DNA of 64,000 bases, taken from positions 310,001 through 374,000 of the forward strand of contig NZ_PVTD01000002.1 in the NCBI RefSeq assembly GCF_003003255.1. The letters run 5' to 3'. This DNA is from Aliiruegeria haliotis (GTDB lineage: Bacteria; Pseudomonadota; Alphaproteobacteria; Rhodobacterales; Rhodobacteraceae). The translations under genes and the position numbers were made by a program. The notes beneath the pieces are model-generated. The model saw nothing but the letters and a program-made list of their open reading frames with translations, searched no databases and was not told where the DNA came from. This document shows positions 45,475 through 55,260 of this stretch, piece after piece (position 1 is the first letter of the stretch; each line of letters begins with the position of its first letter).

Positions 45475-46986
45475 ATGGAGTTCTTCTTCGCACAGGTCAG
45501 CGGTTTCTGGGATGCGCTGGTTCACCTCGCGTCGGATCCGATCACCTATCCCTACCTGATCGCCTCCGTCTTTCTCGGCATCATCTTCGGCGCCCTGCCA
45601 GGATTGACGGCCACACTCGCCGTCACCATCCTCACCGGCTTCTTCGGAAACAAGTTTCCGCTTGAGCAGTCCCTCATCGCCCTGATCGGCGCCTATGTCG
45701 GCGCGATCTACGGCGGCTCATACCCGTCCATTCTCCTGAACATCCCGGGCACGGCGGCCTCGGCGGCCACCGCGATGGACGGCCACCCGCTGGCGAAGAA
45801 GGGGCGCGGGGGCGAGGCGCTAGGGATGACGACGACCTCCAGCTTCATCGGCACGCTGATCGGCACCAGCTTCTTGCTCGTGTTCGTCTGGCTGTTGCTG
45901 ATGATCTCCAAGAACATCGCCAGCCCGGAAAAGGCCCTGCTCGCCCTCTTCGGGATCCTCCTTTCCGGCACCCTGATGAGCAAGGATCTTGTTCTCAAGG
46001 GCTGGATCAGCGGGTTGATCGGGTTGGCGATGGCCATGGTCGGACTCGATCCGATCCTCAGCGAGACTCGCTACACCTTCGGGTGGTCCTACCTGATGTC
46101 CGGCTTCCAGGTTGTGCCTGTGCTGATGGGAGCATTCGCCGTGCCGCAGATCATGGACGGGATGCGGGCTGCGGGCTCGGTCGGTCAGGCCGTAGACGTG
46201 GGCAAGATCGTGCCCCGCGTCGGCACGGTGATGAAGCGTTTCCCGACCATCGCCCGCTCGGGTGTCATCGGCACTGGCGTCGGCGCATTGCCCGGCGTCG
46301 GCGAAGACGTGGCCGGTTGGGTCTCCTACGGTGTGGGCAAGGCCGTTTGCAAGGATGGCGACCAGTTCGGCAAGGGCTCGATCAACGGTCTGCTTTCTGC
46401 GGAGGCCGCCAACAACGCGGCCATCGGCGGTGCGTTGATCCCGCTGCTCGTGCTCGGCATTCCAGGCTCGCCCCCCGCCGCAGCCCTGCTCGGCGCGCTG
46501 AAGATCAACAACGTGATCCCCGGGCCGACCATCGACCCGCAGTTGATCCTGCACGTGGTTGCGATCCTCGTCATGGCCGCCGCAACCATGGCGATCATGG
46601 GTCTGCTGACGGCGCGGGTCTTCATCAACGTGCTGCGCATTCCGCAGACGATCTTCCTGCCGGTCGTGATGGTGCTGACCACCATCGGCTCCTTCTCCGT
46701 CGGCGGCGGGATCAACGATCTCTACCTCATGCTCTGCGTCGGCTTCGTCGCCTATGCCATGGGAAAGATGCACTATCCAATCGCCCCGCTGGTGATCGGG
46801 GTCATCCTCGGGCCGCTCTTCGACGAGACCTTCCGGCGCTCGCTCTACCTCTCTGACGGCGACCTGAGCACATTCTGGACCCGTCCCGGCGCCGCCATCC
46901 TGCTGGCGCTGAATGTCGCGCTCGTCCTCAGCCAGATGCCGGTCGTGAAGCGGACATTCCGGCGGCTGAAACCCGGCGGCATCTAA
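45475..46986 (+). CDS. Tripartite tricarboxylate transporter large permease (TctA-type)
   Basis: The 503-residue transport subunit, with about 11 hydrophobic helices. TctA hallmarks are present: FGALPGLTATLAVTILTGF, GAIYGGSYPSILLNIPGTA and the AMDGHPLAKKGRGGEAL loop in the first half; GALPGVGEDVAGWVSY and EAANNAAIGGALIPLL in the second. Forms the inner-membrane channel with TctB and accepts ligand from TctC. Ends just before a strong intrinsic terminator. Confidence 0.95.
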   Translation: MEFFFAQVSGFWDALVHLASDPITYPYLIASVFLGIIFGALPGLTATLAVTILTGFFGNKFPLEQSLIALIGAYVGAIYGGSYPSILLNIPGTAASAATAMDGHPLAKKGRGGEALGMTTTSSFIGTLIGTSFLLVFVWLLLMISKNIASPEKALLALFGILLSGTLMSKDLVLKGWISGLIGLAMAMVGLDPILSETRYTFGWSYLMSGFQVVPVLMGAFAVPQIMDGMRAAGSVGQAVDVGKIVPRVGTVMKRFPTIARSGVIGTGVGALPGVGEDVAGWVSYGVGKAVCKDGDQFGKGSINGLLSAEAANNAAIGGALIPLLVLGIPGSPPAAALLGALKINNVIPGPTIDPQLILHVVAILVMAAATMAIMGLLTARVFINVLRIPQTIFLPVVMVLTTIGSFSVGGGINDLYLMLCVGFVAYAMGKMHYPIAPLVIGVILGPLFDETFRRSLYLSDGDLSTFWTRPGAAILLALNVALVLSQMPVVKRTFRRLKPGGI

Positions 46987-47004
46987 GCTCGCCTCCAGAA
47001 CGAG

Positions 47005-47035
47005 AAAACGGGTCCCGGTCGGGGCCCGTTTTTTT
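47005..47035 (+). terminator. Intrinsic terminator of tctCBA
   Basis: AAAACGGGTCCC pairs with GGGGCCCGTTTT (one G-T pair) around GGTC, running into seven T residues. It is the clearest rho-independent terminator in the window. Confidence 0.88.
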
Positions 47036-47047
47036 GTCAGTGCTTTG

Positions 47048-48271
47048 TCAGTGCCCCGCAATAAGCCGTTCATAGGTTGCAAGCAGACCGTCGATCCACG
47101 CCTCAGGCGTTGCCGCCAGCGGCGTCCTCCGGGAGAAAGCGCGCTCACTCATCGCCCTGGTTTCGTCCGCCGCAAGATCGCGAAGGCGCTGCAAGGCTCC
47201 GGCAAGCCCCTGAGGATCGGAGCCGTTGTAGGAGAACCCGAGCGACAGGGCGTTGACCTCCCCGGACATCAGCGCGGTGGTCGGCAGGATCACGGGCAGC
47301 CCGCTGGCCGAGGCCTCCGCCGCAACCAACCCGAAGGGTTCCCGGGTCAGCGAAGGCATCACCAGCCCGCGCGCGCGCCGCGCATGCTCCGCGATACCGG
47401 CGGCATCGAGCCAGCCCGGGCGCGCCACTTCCGGAAACTCCCGGGCGAGGATGTCGCCCTGCGGCCCCTCGCCGATCGCCGTGAGAGGCATCCCCGCCTG
47501 ACGCGCAGCCCGGGCCAGTTCCACGACCCCTTTCTCTCCGCGAAGCCGCCCCACATAGAGCAGCCCGTCGTTGGCCTCCGCCTGGACCCGCTCCGCACAC
47601 CACGCGGAGGCCGGGTTGCGTTGCGTGAAGAGCTTGTCGCCGGGCACGCCACCGCGTTCCAGCATTTCCCGCATGGCCGGATGGATCATCGCCACCCCGC
47701 CCCAGGGGCGCCGCTCCCAGTCCAGCGCCTTGCGAAGCTGTCTCTGCCGAGCCACGCGCCAGAGTTTTTGAGGATAGGACCGCCGGTCGCAGTTCGTCGT
47801 GATGCATCGCACAGACATCGGCACCCGCTCGCAGGGACGATCGTCGACATAGTCCATATAGGCACCATTCGGGCAGGCAAGGAACATGTCGTGGGCGTGC
47901 AGCAGCGTCCGCGCGGCCACAGGTGCCAGCGCATCCAGAACCGCAGGCGACAGGATCTGGGCCCAGCCGTGCAGGTGATAGACGGTTCCGGGGTTGTCAT
48001 TGCGCTCGATCCACCCGGCAACCATGTCCCGCGCTTCGGCATCATAGACACCCCGGCGCAGTGCCGAGAGCGCCGCCCCCTCGCGCAGCCGCGCCCGGCC
48101 GAGCGACAGCACATCCTCGGCACCGGCGACCTCTCCGGCGGCGTCACCGCAGATGAACTGGACCCTCTGGCCGCACTGCGCCAGCATTTGCACCGACAGC
48201 AGCGCCAGCCCCGTTGCGCCGCCGCGCGCCAGGCTGGAATCGTTGATCACGACTACACGGTCCGGCGCCAT
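47048..48271 (-). CDS. GT4-family glycosyltransferase (EPS locus)
   Basis: A 407-residue GT-B glycosyltransferase. The C-terminal half has LLYVGRLRGEKGVVELARAA and the donor-binding E-x7-E pattern in PSLTREPFGLVAAEASASGLP. An insert around residues 130-180 has four cysteines (FLACPNGAYM...CERVP...CITTNCDRRS) that could bind a metal. The ATG at 48271 is chosen because MAPDRVVVIND starts the Rossmann fold. It is divergent from the pyruvyl transferase gene and probably acts in exopolysaccharide assembly. Confidence 0.87.
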   Translation of the reverse strand: MAPDRVVVINDSSLARGGATGLALLSVQMLAQCGQRVQFICGDAAGEVAGAEDVLSLGRARLREGAALSALRRGVYDAEARDMVAGWIERNDNPGTVYHLHGWAQILSPAVLDALAPVAARTLLHAHDMFLACPNGAYMDYVDDRPCERVPMSVRCITTNCDRRSYPQKLWRVARQRQLRKALDWERRPWGGVAMIHPAMREMLERGGVPGDKLFTQRNPASAWCAERVQAEANDGLLYVGRLRGEKGVVELARAARQAGMPLTAIGEGPQGDILAREFPEVARPGWLDAAGIAEHARRARGLVMPSLTREPFGLVAAEASASGLPVILPTTALMSGEVNALSLGFSYNGSDPQGLAGALQRLRDLAADETRAMSERAFSRRTPLAATPEAWIDGLLATYERLIAGH

Positions 48272-48418
48272 TGCTACGGGGCTCCACGGTTGCACAGCTT
48301 CAACGTGACTAGCGCAATTCGGCTGCACTGCCCACAGCTTCCTGAAATTGCCTTCTTTTTGCTCCCACGGCCGGCGGCTCGCGCGGTAGGGTACGCGCGG
48401 ATCGAGCGGGAGCGCCCA

Positions 48419-49609
48419 ATGAAGATCGTGCAATTTGGCCTGCCCTACAGCCCGAACGTCGGCGACGGGATCATCTCCGACTGCCTGCTTTTCGAGCTAT
48501 CGCGGCAGGCGCCGGGCGCAGAGGTGCTTGCGCTCGACCTGTCGGGGCGAGAGAGTTTTGGTGACGTGGTGGTGCGCAACCGGGGGCTGGCGCTGAGGAT
48601 ACTTGCCTCCCTGCCGCAGTCGCTTCGTCAACGGCTGGTCGCGGCCCGCCTCGGTAGGCTTCTGGACCGTGTCACGCCCCGCTGGACAGACGCCCTGAGC
48701 GGGGCCGATCTGGCAATCATTGGGGGGGGGCAACTGATGTCGGATGCGGATCTGAACTTCCCGTTGAAGGTCGCCGCCGCCGCCGATTGCGCCCGTATGG
48801 CCGGCTGCCCTGTGGCAGTTCATGCCGTCGGGGCCTCCGACAACTGGAGCCCGCGCGGCAAAGACCTGTTCTGCAACGTCTATGAGGGCGATCTTCGGCA
48901 GGTCGGGTTGCGGGACGCGCGGTCGCGCGCCGTCTGGCAGGCACACATGGGCGCACGCGCCCCGCAAACCGTGCTCACCCGCGACCCCGGCCTGCTTGCG
49001 GCGGATTGTTACGGCCCAACGACGACCCGGTCCGGACGCATCGGGCTCTGCGTCACCGACCCCACGCTTCTGCGCTACCACGCCGAAGGCCACGCGGCAT
49101 CCGGCGCGCCCGGGTTCTTTCGCGATCTCGCGCTGGCGCTTCTGGCCGAGGGACATGACCTCCGGCTGTTCTGCAATGGGGCGGTGGAGGACCGCGCGGC
49201 GTTGGTCCGACTGGCCGGGGAGCCCGCGCTCGCACCCGCCCGGCGGGACGGCCGGATTGAGGTCGCGCCGGTCCCCGAGACCCCTACCATGCTGGCCGAA
49301 ACGATCCGAGACCTCGGGGGCGTCGTGGCGCACAGGCTGCACGCCTGTATCGTGGCCTACAGCTACGGCCTTCCGATCGTAGGCCTTGGCTGGGACGCGA
49401 AAGTCGCGAGCTTTCTGGAGGCCTGCCATTGCGCCGAGCATTTCATGCCACCGGCAACCCGCCCCGAGCAAATTGCGACGACGGTGACCGCTGCACTTGA
49501 TACGGGTATCGACCGGCAGGTTCACGTCGCGCTGATCGCGGAAACGCGCGCGGCGATTACCGGTCTGCTTGCTCTCCTGCCCGCCAAATCCGGAAACGGT
49601 ACTGCGTAA
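48419..49609 (+). CDS. Polysaccharide pyruvyl transferase family protein
   Basis: A 396-residue enzyme of the PS_pyruv_trans family, adding ketal pyruvate to a sugar of an exopolysaccharide repeat. Seen: MKIVQFGLPYSPNVGDGIISD at the N terminus (GDGII loop), IIGGGQLMSDADLNFP, and the C-terminal VVAHRLHACIVAYSYGLPIVGLGWDAKV. GGGAG lies ahead of the ATG. Its last 53 bases overlap the 3' end of the opposing glycosidase gene. Pyruvate decoration would give the polymer a negative charge. Confidence 0.85.
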   Translation: MKIVQFGLPYSPNVGDGIISDCLLFELSRQAPGAEVLALDLSGRESFGDVVVRNRGLALRILASLPQSLRQRLVAARLGRLLDRVTPRWTDALSGADLAIIGGGQLMSDADLNFPLKVAAAADCARMAGCPVAVHAVGASDNWSPRGKDLFCNVYEGDLRQVGLRDARSRAVWQAHMGARAPQTVLTRDPGLLAADCYGPTTTRSGRIGLCVTDPTLLRYHAEGHAASGAPGFFRDLALALLAEGHDLRLFCNGAVEDRAALVRLAGEPALAPARRDGRIEVAPVPETPTMLAETIRDLGGVVAHRLHACIVAYSYGLPIVGLGWDAKVASFLEACHCAEHFMPPATRPEQIATTVTAALDTGIDRQVHVALIAETRAAITGLLALLPAKSGNGTA

Positions 49610-51245
49610 CATCGCCTGTCGCGGTCCGGTTCGGCCCAACGGCAATCTCCAACCGGTCGCCGTCCTTCACCGCCAGCCCATCAAGGCGCCATTCCAGTGG
49701 CTCCGCCACGATCTGTTCGTGGAGCAGCTGCCCGTTGAGCGCCACGCGCAGGGTCACGCCATCGTCGCTGCGTGCGGCAGGAGAGAGGTCGATCCCGAGG
49801 TCGATCACGCGGTCGAGACCGGCTTCCCAGAGGTGGACGATTTCGGCGGGCCGCTCGCCCGTGCCCCCCGGCAACAGGGTTTCCGCCGTCAGTCGCACCA
49901 TCGGGTCATCCGCCGCCGCCCGGTAGGGCACCCACGGCACACCTCCCCGCTCCTGGCCGGGGCGGGTAAGCAGCGGAACCTCCCTGCCGCGAAGGACATA
50001 GCGGCGGAACGGGTCGGCATCGGGATGCGGGTCCCCTTCATGGGGATAGCGATAGTCGTGAAACGAATCCGCGAGGAGCGGCTGTGGCGCAAACTGCGGA
50101 TCGGCGAGGACACTCCCCTCCGTCGCGACCAAAACCAGCGGATCGGTGGCGGACAGTGTATGCGGCCCCTCCTCGGGATCACCGGCAGGTCCAAGAAACG
50201 CCACGCTGTCCGAAGCGGAGACACGACGCGGTGCGCCCCAGATCACCAGCACTTCGTCGCCAAAGCGACACCCGTAGGTGTAGGGGTCCGGCTCGAAGGC
50301 CACGACCTCCCGCCCCGCCATGCGCCTTGCGATCTGCTGCCAGGTTCGCCCCGTTTCCGTGACCTTCCCGCGGGGAGAAATCAGCGGCACATGACCGTCG
50401 CCCCGATCGTTGAGCGCGTACCAGATCACCCGTTCCACACCGGAAACCGCCATCTGGCAATAGTATCGCAGCAGATAGCCGGGCGCGGTCTCGGGGTTGG
50501 TATCGCCGAACTCGGTCACTTCGAGTGGCATGTCCGACCACGCGGGCTGCCATCGCAAAACGCCAACCTGGCGCGCGAATTGCTCCGGAGGCGTGGAATA
50601 GGGGTGCACGACCAGCGCATCCATCAGATCCGCTCCACCGAGGTCCGCCACCATCGCGAGGTACCCCGCCGGGATCGAGTGCACACCGCCACCGAGAATC
50701 CGGACGTTCGGACGCTCGGTGCGCACGGCGGCCTCCGTCGCTCGAAGGAGTGCCACATAGGCCTCCGCCCGTTCTTGCAGCGATCCGTCTTTGACCGGGC
50801 CCGAGACGAAATTCGCGCTATTGAACTCGTTGCCGACCTCCACCGAATGGATCGCCGGGAAACGGAGGGCGGTGGCCGCCGCGTGGGCGGCGAAGGCTTC
50901 CACCGCCGCGGGGCTGTGGGGCGTTGCCCCTCCGTCATGGGCCGAATGGCCGTTGTTGACCGTCAGGCTGGTCCCAGCCCCGGCCGCCGGCAACCTGTCG
51001 GGCCAGAGCGTTTCCTGAGTGTCGAAGACATACTCACCCGGCGCGCGCTCCACACGGTCCCAGTACACTGCGTCGCGGAAATCGCGTATGCCTGCGTCCA
51101 GCGCCGCCTGAAGCATCCGAGGCTGCCACCCTTGCCCGAAATTCGAGGCAGCCCCGAGCGTTGGCGCGATGGCCGGGTCTGCGAAGGCCGCCGTGGCAAA
51201 CGAAGAGGCGAGTAGAGCGGAGAGTACGAGACGCACGCGGCACAT
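49557..51245 (-). CDS. Secreted clan GH-A glycosidase (GH39-like)
   Basis: A 562-residue exported protein with a Sec signal (LVLSALLASSFATAAFADP). Residues about 30-330 look like a TIM-barrel glycosidase: acid/base Glu140 in VEVGNEFN and nucleophile Glu245 in LEVTEFGD, spaced as in GH-A clan enzymes; a C-terminal beta domain follows. PslG-like GH39 enzymes are encoded in biofilm polysaccharide loci and trim or release polymer, which fits the neighbours. Start chosen at 51245; an upstream ATG at 51269 is possible. Confidence 0.78.
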   Translation of the reverse strand: MCRVRLVLSALLASSFATAAFADPAIAPTLGAASNFGQGWQPRMLQAALDAGIRDFRDAVYWDRVERAPGEYVFDTQETLWPDRLPAAGAGTSLTVNNGHSAHDGGATPHSPAAVEAFAAHAAATALRFPAIHSVEVGNEFNSANFVSGPVKDGSLQERAEAYVALLRATEAAVRTERPNVRILGGGVHSIPAGYLAMVADLGGADLMDALVVHPYSTPPEQFARQVGVLRWQPAWSDMPLEVTEFGDTNPETAPGYLLRYYCQMAVSGVERVIWYALNDRGDGHVPLISPRGKVTETGRTWQQIARRMAGREVVAFEPDPYTYGCRFGDEVLVIWGAPRRVSASDSVAFLGPAGDPEEGPHTLSATDPLVLVATEGSVLADPQFAPQPLLADSFHDYRYPHEGDPHPDADPFRRYVLRGREVPLLTRPGQERGGVPWVPYRAAADDPMVRLTAETLLPGGTGERPAEIVHLWEAGLDRVIDLGIDLSPAARSDDGVTLRVALNGQLLHEQIVAEPLEWRLDGLAVKDGDRLEIAVGPNRTATGDVTQYRFRIWRAGEQADR

Positions 51246-51377
51246 TTCCTGTGGCTGGAGATGTGGCAAGCCTGCCGAACCTCCGGGCCCACTTCAAGCC
51301 CGCGTCTCGCCAAACAGCGCGTGGCTGGTATGGTGCCCCGAAACGGCAGCAGCCAAACCGGATCCCGTCCCACCCGA

Positions 51378-52775
51378 ATGGAAATCGTTCCCTCCACCTT
51401 TCTGGCCCTCGCGGCCGTGCTGCTGATGGTGATCCGTGGCCCCTATGGTTCCATTGCCGTGTTCTTCGCCCTGACGCCGTTCGGGGCAGCTGCGGCTTTC
51501 AACTTGCCGGCGGTTGGTGGTGCGACCATCAGCGTGACCGACCTCGCAGCGCTGACGCTGCTCGCCCTCGTGCTGCTGATGCCGGAGGGCCCATCCCGGC
51601 TCGTGGGGTCCATGCGCGCCTTTCAACCCGGGTTCTGGTTGTTGCTGCTGGCGCTGTGCTGCGTGGTTGCGGCGCTCTTTCTTCCGCGCCTTTTTGCCGG
51701 AGAGACCGAAGTCTTCGGCATCGCCCGCAAGGACAACACAACCGGGATCGTCTCTCGGCCGTTGCGCCCCGGCACGGGAAACATCACGCAGCTTTTCCGG
51801 ATGACATTGGGCTTCATCACCTTCTACGCGCTCGCCACCCTGTTGCGCCGTCGCCCTGAACACGGGCTGGTGATCGGCGCGCTGAGCATTGCCACCGTCA
51901 TTCACTTCACGCTCGGCTGGCTCGATGTCGCAACCTACGCCATCGGGATGTCCGAACTTCTGGACCCCATCCGTACCGCCAATTATGCCATGCTGGTCGA
52001 CGTGCGGATGGCCGGGCTAAAGCGCATGATCGGTGGCTTCCCGGAGGCTTCCGCCTTTGGCTACTACACGCTTGGGCTCTTCGGGTTCTGGCTGCAATAC
52101 TGGCTCGCCAGTCCCGGCTCGAAACGCGGTGCCTGGATGCTCGCGGCGTCGACGCTTGTGCTGCTGCGCTCGACATCCTCGGCGGCCTATGTGGCCGCAA
52201 TCGCCTTCGGCATGAGCTTCGCCCTATTTCTGCTGGTAGCCAACCTGCGCCGCACCGCCGAACGACGCTCGGTTTCGATCGCTGCCGTTCTGGGTCTGTT
52301 GGTCTGGGTCGGAGCGCTCGGCCTGATTGCCGCCTATCAGCTGGTGGACCCGGTCACGACCTACCTTGATCGCGCACTCTTCGACAAGCTGGAGACCTCC
52401 TCCGGTGTCGAGCGGATGAGCTGGAACGCCCAGGCCTGGGTGAATTTCACTGAAACCCGCTACATGGGAGCGGGTCTGGGGTCGATGCGCGCGTCAAACT
52501 GGCTGCTGGCCTGCCTGGGAAGCATCGGGATCATCGGCACCGGCGTCTTCCTCGCCTTCCTGATCTCGATTGTCCGGCTTCCGGCCCCGCCGGACCCGGC
52601 GGAACGGGTCGCCACGATCCGTGGTCTGAAGGCCGGATGCGCGGCGCTGTTCGTCTCGGCGCTGCTGACCACGGCGACGCCTGATCTTGGAAAGGTCTTC
52701 TTCGCCCTCGCCGGGCTGGCCGCCGGATTGTCCCGGGGGGCGGTGGTCGAATCATTGCCACGTTTGAGACGCTGA
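51378..52775 (+). CDS. O-antigen ligase / EPS polymerase-like membrane protein
   Basis: A 465-residue inner-membrane protein with about 11 hydrophobic helices and a large loop around residues 320-360 (the YLDRALFDKLETSSGVERMSW stretch), the layout of Wzy/WaaL proteins. It would polymerise or ligate lipid-linked repeat units. The start is uncertain: the ATG at 51378 gives the right N terminus but has no clear ribosome-binding site; 51330 is also in frame. Followed by 307 bases, then the Wzz-Wzc gene. Confidence 0.8.
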   Translation: MEIVPSTFLALAAVLLMVIRGPYGSIAVFFALTPFGAAAAFNLPAVGGATISVTDLAALTLLALVLLMPEGPSRLVGSMRAFQPGFWLLLLALCCVVAALFLPRLFAGETEVFGIARKDNTTGIVSRPLRPGTGNITQLFRMTLGFITFYALATLLRRRPEHGLVIGALSIATVIHFTLGWLDVATYAIGMSELLDPIRTANYAMLVDVRMAGLKRMIGGFPEASAFGYYTLGLFGFWLQYWLASPGSKRGAWMLAASTLVLLRSTSSAAYVAAIAFGMSFALFLLVANLRRTAERRSVSIAAVLGLLVWVGALGLIAAYQLVDPVTTYLDRALFDKLETSSGVERMSWNAQAWVNFTETRYMGAGLGSMRASNWLLACLGSIGIIGTGVFLAFLISIVRLPAPPDPAERVATIRGLKAGCAALFVSALLTTATPDLGKVFFALAGLAAGLSRGAVVESLPRLRR

Positions 52776-53082
52776 AGCTGTCGATTTCCCGCCCGTTTGG
52801 CACAATGCACTAGCCGCAGGCGGATTGTCCCCGAACAGCCCGTGAAATCTGTCAAAAACCTGTCCAGGTTTGACTTTGCCGACCGACCTGCGATCCTTCA
52901 TCTGGTGGGAGCGACCCTTCGGATAATCCATCCGGACGGGATGTGATGGAGTATGGACCCAGGACGCGCCGTGAGTGTCGGCTGCGGCTTGGTTGCGGGA
53001 CAGGATCGGGCATTTCGGACGATCCACCGCCAGTCGGGGGCCGGGACGAGTACCGCCGCGCATCCCGGGAGAAACAGCGACA
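52776..53082. other. Non-coding stretch before the Wzz-Wzc gene
   Basis: About 300 bases with no supported gene; it should hold the promoter for the Wzz-Wzc gene and the overlapping glycosyltransferase gene. No striking repeat seen. Confidence 0.4.
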
Positions 53083-55260
53083 ATGAACAGCAGGATCACA
53101 CCGGTCGAGCTTTCATCTGCCCCAGGTCAGCGCCGCCCGGCGCCGCCCGTCGACGCCGACAGCGTCGACCTGCGCGGGCTGGGCCACATGATCTGGCGCA
53201 GGCGCTGGCTGATCATGGGCTGCGCCATCGGGCTGTCGGTGCTGACCTGGGCAATCGTCAGCCTCCTGCCCCCGACCTACACGGCTGTCTCGAAGGTCAT
53301 GCTGGACCCGCGCAAGGCGCAGATCATCACCAACGAGGAGGTGGTTCAGGACCTCGACCTCTCTGAGCAGGTGGTCAACGGCGAGGCTGCGGTGCTGCGG
53401 TCCAACGTCCTTTTGCGAGAGGTGATCGGCAGCATCGGTCTGGACGAAATGGCTGCCATGGCGCCGGAGACCGCCGCCCCTCTGGCCGAGGCCCGCGCCC
53501 TCGGCGACACCGGGGCCATTGCCCGGGCCGAAGAAAACATGACCCAACACTTGGTGTGGATGATCCGCAAGGACCTCGACGTCTACCGCGAGGGCGAAAG
53601 CTACGTAATCGGCATCAAGGTCGAGAACGGCGAGGCGGCGATGGCGGCAAGGATCGCCAATTCCATCGCCGACACCTACATCGGAAACCAGATCTCCGGT
53701 CGGCGGGACACGGCGAAACGTGCGACATCCTGGCTGGAAGCGCGCGTGGACGAGTTGCGACTGGAGGTCGAAGAGGCCGAAACCAAGGTCGCGGCCTATC
53801 GTGCCCGCAGCCTGATGGCCGACGGCAGCACGCTCGACACAGCAACACAGCAGCTTGCAAACCTTGCTGGCCAATTGATCGAAGCACGCTCGGACCGGGC
53901 CACGACGGAGGCGCTGCACGAGCAACTGGCCTCGGTCATCGAAACGGGCGGGTATTCAGCCGCATCCAGGATCGTCTCCTCGCCGCTGATCGAGAAACTC
54001 AATGAAGAGCGGATCGAGCTTGTCCGGCAGGATGACAATTGGGCCGAGCGATATGACGAGACCCACGTGGAACGCCTGCGCATCAAGGCAAAAATGGCGC
54101 GGCTGGACGCCGACATTGTCGCCGAAGTGAAAAAGATCCTGGACGTCCGCCGCAATGATCTGGAGATCGCGCGGATCCGCGAAGACTCCCTTCAGGAAGG
54201 GATCGCGTTGCTGGAAGAACGCATCCTCTCGATCTCCCAGAACTCCCTCGGCCTGCGCCAGCTGGAACGCGAGGCCGCCGCTGCGCGGGGCAACTACGAG
54301 TCGCTCCTCTCGCGCCTGACGGAAACCCGCACCCAGGAGCAATTGCAGGAACCGGACGCAAAGCTGATCGAGCGCGCGGTGATGCCCGGCAAGCCGTCCG
54401 CACCGCGACCCAAACTACTGGGCGCGCTCGGCGCCATGCTGGGGGGCGCGATCGGGCTGGGGATCGTGTTCTTCCTGGAGATGACGGCGCAGACCTTCCG
54501 CTCCGGCCGCGAACTGGAGGGCGGTACCGGTCTGCCTGTGCTTGCCTCGATCCCGCTTCAGGACTGGGCGGACAGCGGTCTGCTCACGGCCACACGGACG
54601 CTGCGAGACGATCCCTACAGCCTCTACGGAGAGCGCATCCGGCACTTGCGCACCGCGTTGCTGATGCGCGGAGGAAAGGAAGGCGCGCGCTCCGTGTTGT
54701 TGCTGTCGAACGCTCCCGGAGAGGGCAAGACCACGACGACCCTGGCGCTGGCGCAGATGTCGGTGCTGGCCGGAAAGTCCGTCTGCGTCGTCGATTGCGA
54801 CCTTCGCCGGTCCACGATGCAGAAAGAGTTTGGCTGGGACATCGACTGTGACCTCGCCGATTTCGTCCGCGGCGACTGCGCACTGGACCAGGCGGTCTAC
54901 ACCGACCCTGAGTTCGGCTTCGACTTCCTTGTCGCCACGGGATCGCATCCGGACGCCGCCGACAAGCTCTCGGCGGAAGTGCTGCGACCTGTGATCGACG
55001 AACTGAAACGGGTCTATGACGTGGTTCTGGTGGATGCGCCGGCGTTGCTGGCGGTCTCGGATGCGCTGGTCGTTGCGCAGGTTGTCGATACACGGGTGAT
55101 GCTGGTGCGCTGGGGGCAGACACCTCGCAATGCGGTCGCGGAAGGCCTTGCCGCAATCGGCGAGATGCGACTGGAGTTGGCCGGCACCGCGTTGACGATG
55201 GTCGACCCGAGCAAGAGCCCCGAATCCCATATCGAAAGCTACACCTACAATGCCGCCTGA
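53083..55260 (+). CDS. Wzz-Wzc type chain-length protein and BY-kinase
   Basis: A 725-residue co-polymerase that controls EPS chain length and export. Order: cytoplasmic N terminus, first membrane helix (about residues 42-62), Wzz periplasmic domain with long coiled coils (about 190-420), a second helix (about 445-465), then the tyrosine-kinase domain with Walker [11 protein letters not shown] (about 544), Walker A' VVDCDLRRS and Walker B VVLVDAPALL. The C-terminal tyrosine cluster is short (SYTYNAA), with only two tyrosines. It overlaps the next glycosyltransferase by 11 bases. Confidence 0.92.
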   Translation: MNSRITPVELSSAPGQRRPAPPVDADSVDLRGLGHMIWRRRWLIMGCAIGLSVLTWAIVSLLPPTYTAVSKVMLDPRKAQIITNEEVVQDLDLSEQVVNGEAAVLRSNVLLREVIGSIGLDEMAAMAPETAAPLAEARALGDTGAIARAEENMTQHLVWMIRKDLDVYREGESYVIGIKVENGEAAMAARIANSIADTYIGNQISGRRDTAKRATSWLEARVDELRLEVEEAETKVAAYRARSLMADGSTLDTATQQLANLAGQLIEARSDRATTEALHEQLASVIETGGYSAASRIVSSPLIEKLNEERIELVRQDDNWAERYDETHVERLRIKAKMARLDADIVAEVKKILDVRRNDLEIARIREDSLQEGIALLEERILSISQNSLGLRQLEREAAAARGNYESLLSRLTETRTQEQLQEPDAKLIERAVMPGKPSAPRPKLLGALGAMLGGAIGLGIVFFLEMTAQTFRSGRELEGGTGLPVLASIPLQDWADSGLLTATRTLRDDPYSLYGERIRHLRTALLMRGGKEGARSVLLLSNAPGEGKTTTTLALAQMSVLAGKSVCVVDCDLRRSTMQKEFGWDIDCDLADFVRGDCALDQAVYTDPEFGFDFLVATGSHPDAADKLSAEVLRPVIDELKRVYDVVLVDAPALLAVSDALVVAQVVDTRVMLVRWGQTPRNAVAEGLAAIGEMRLELAGTALTMVDPSKSPESHIESYTYNAA

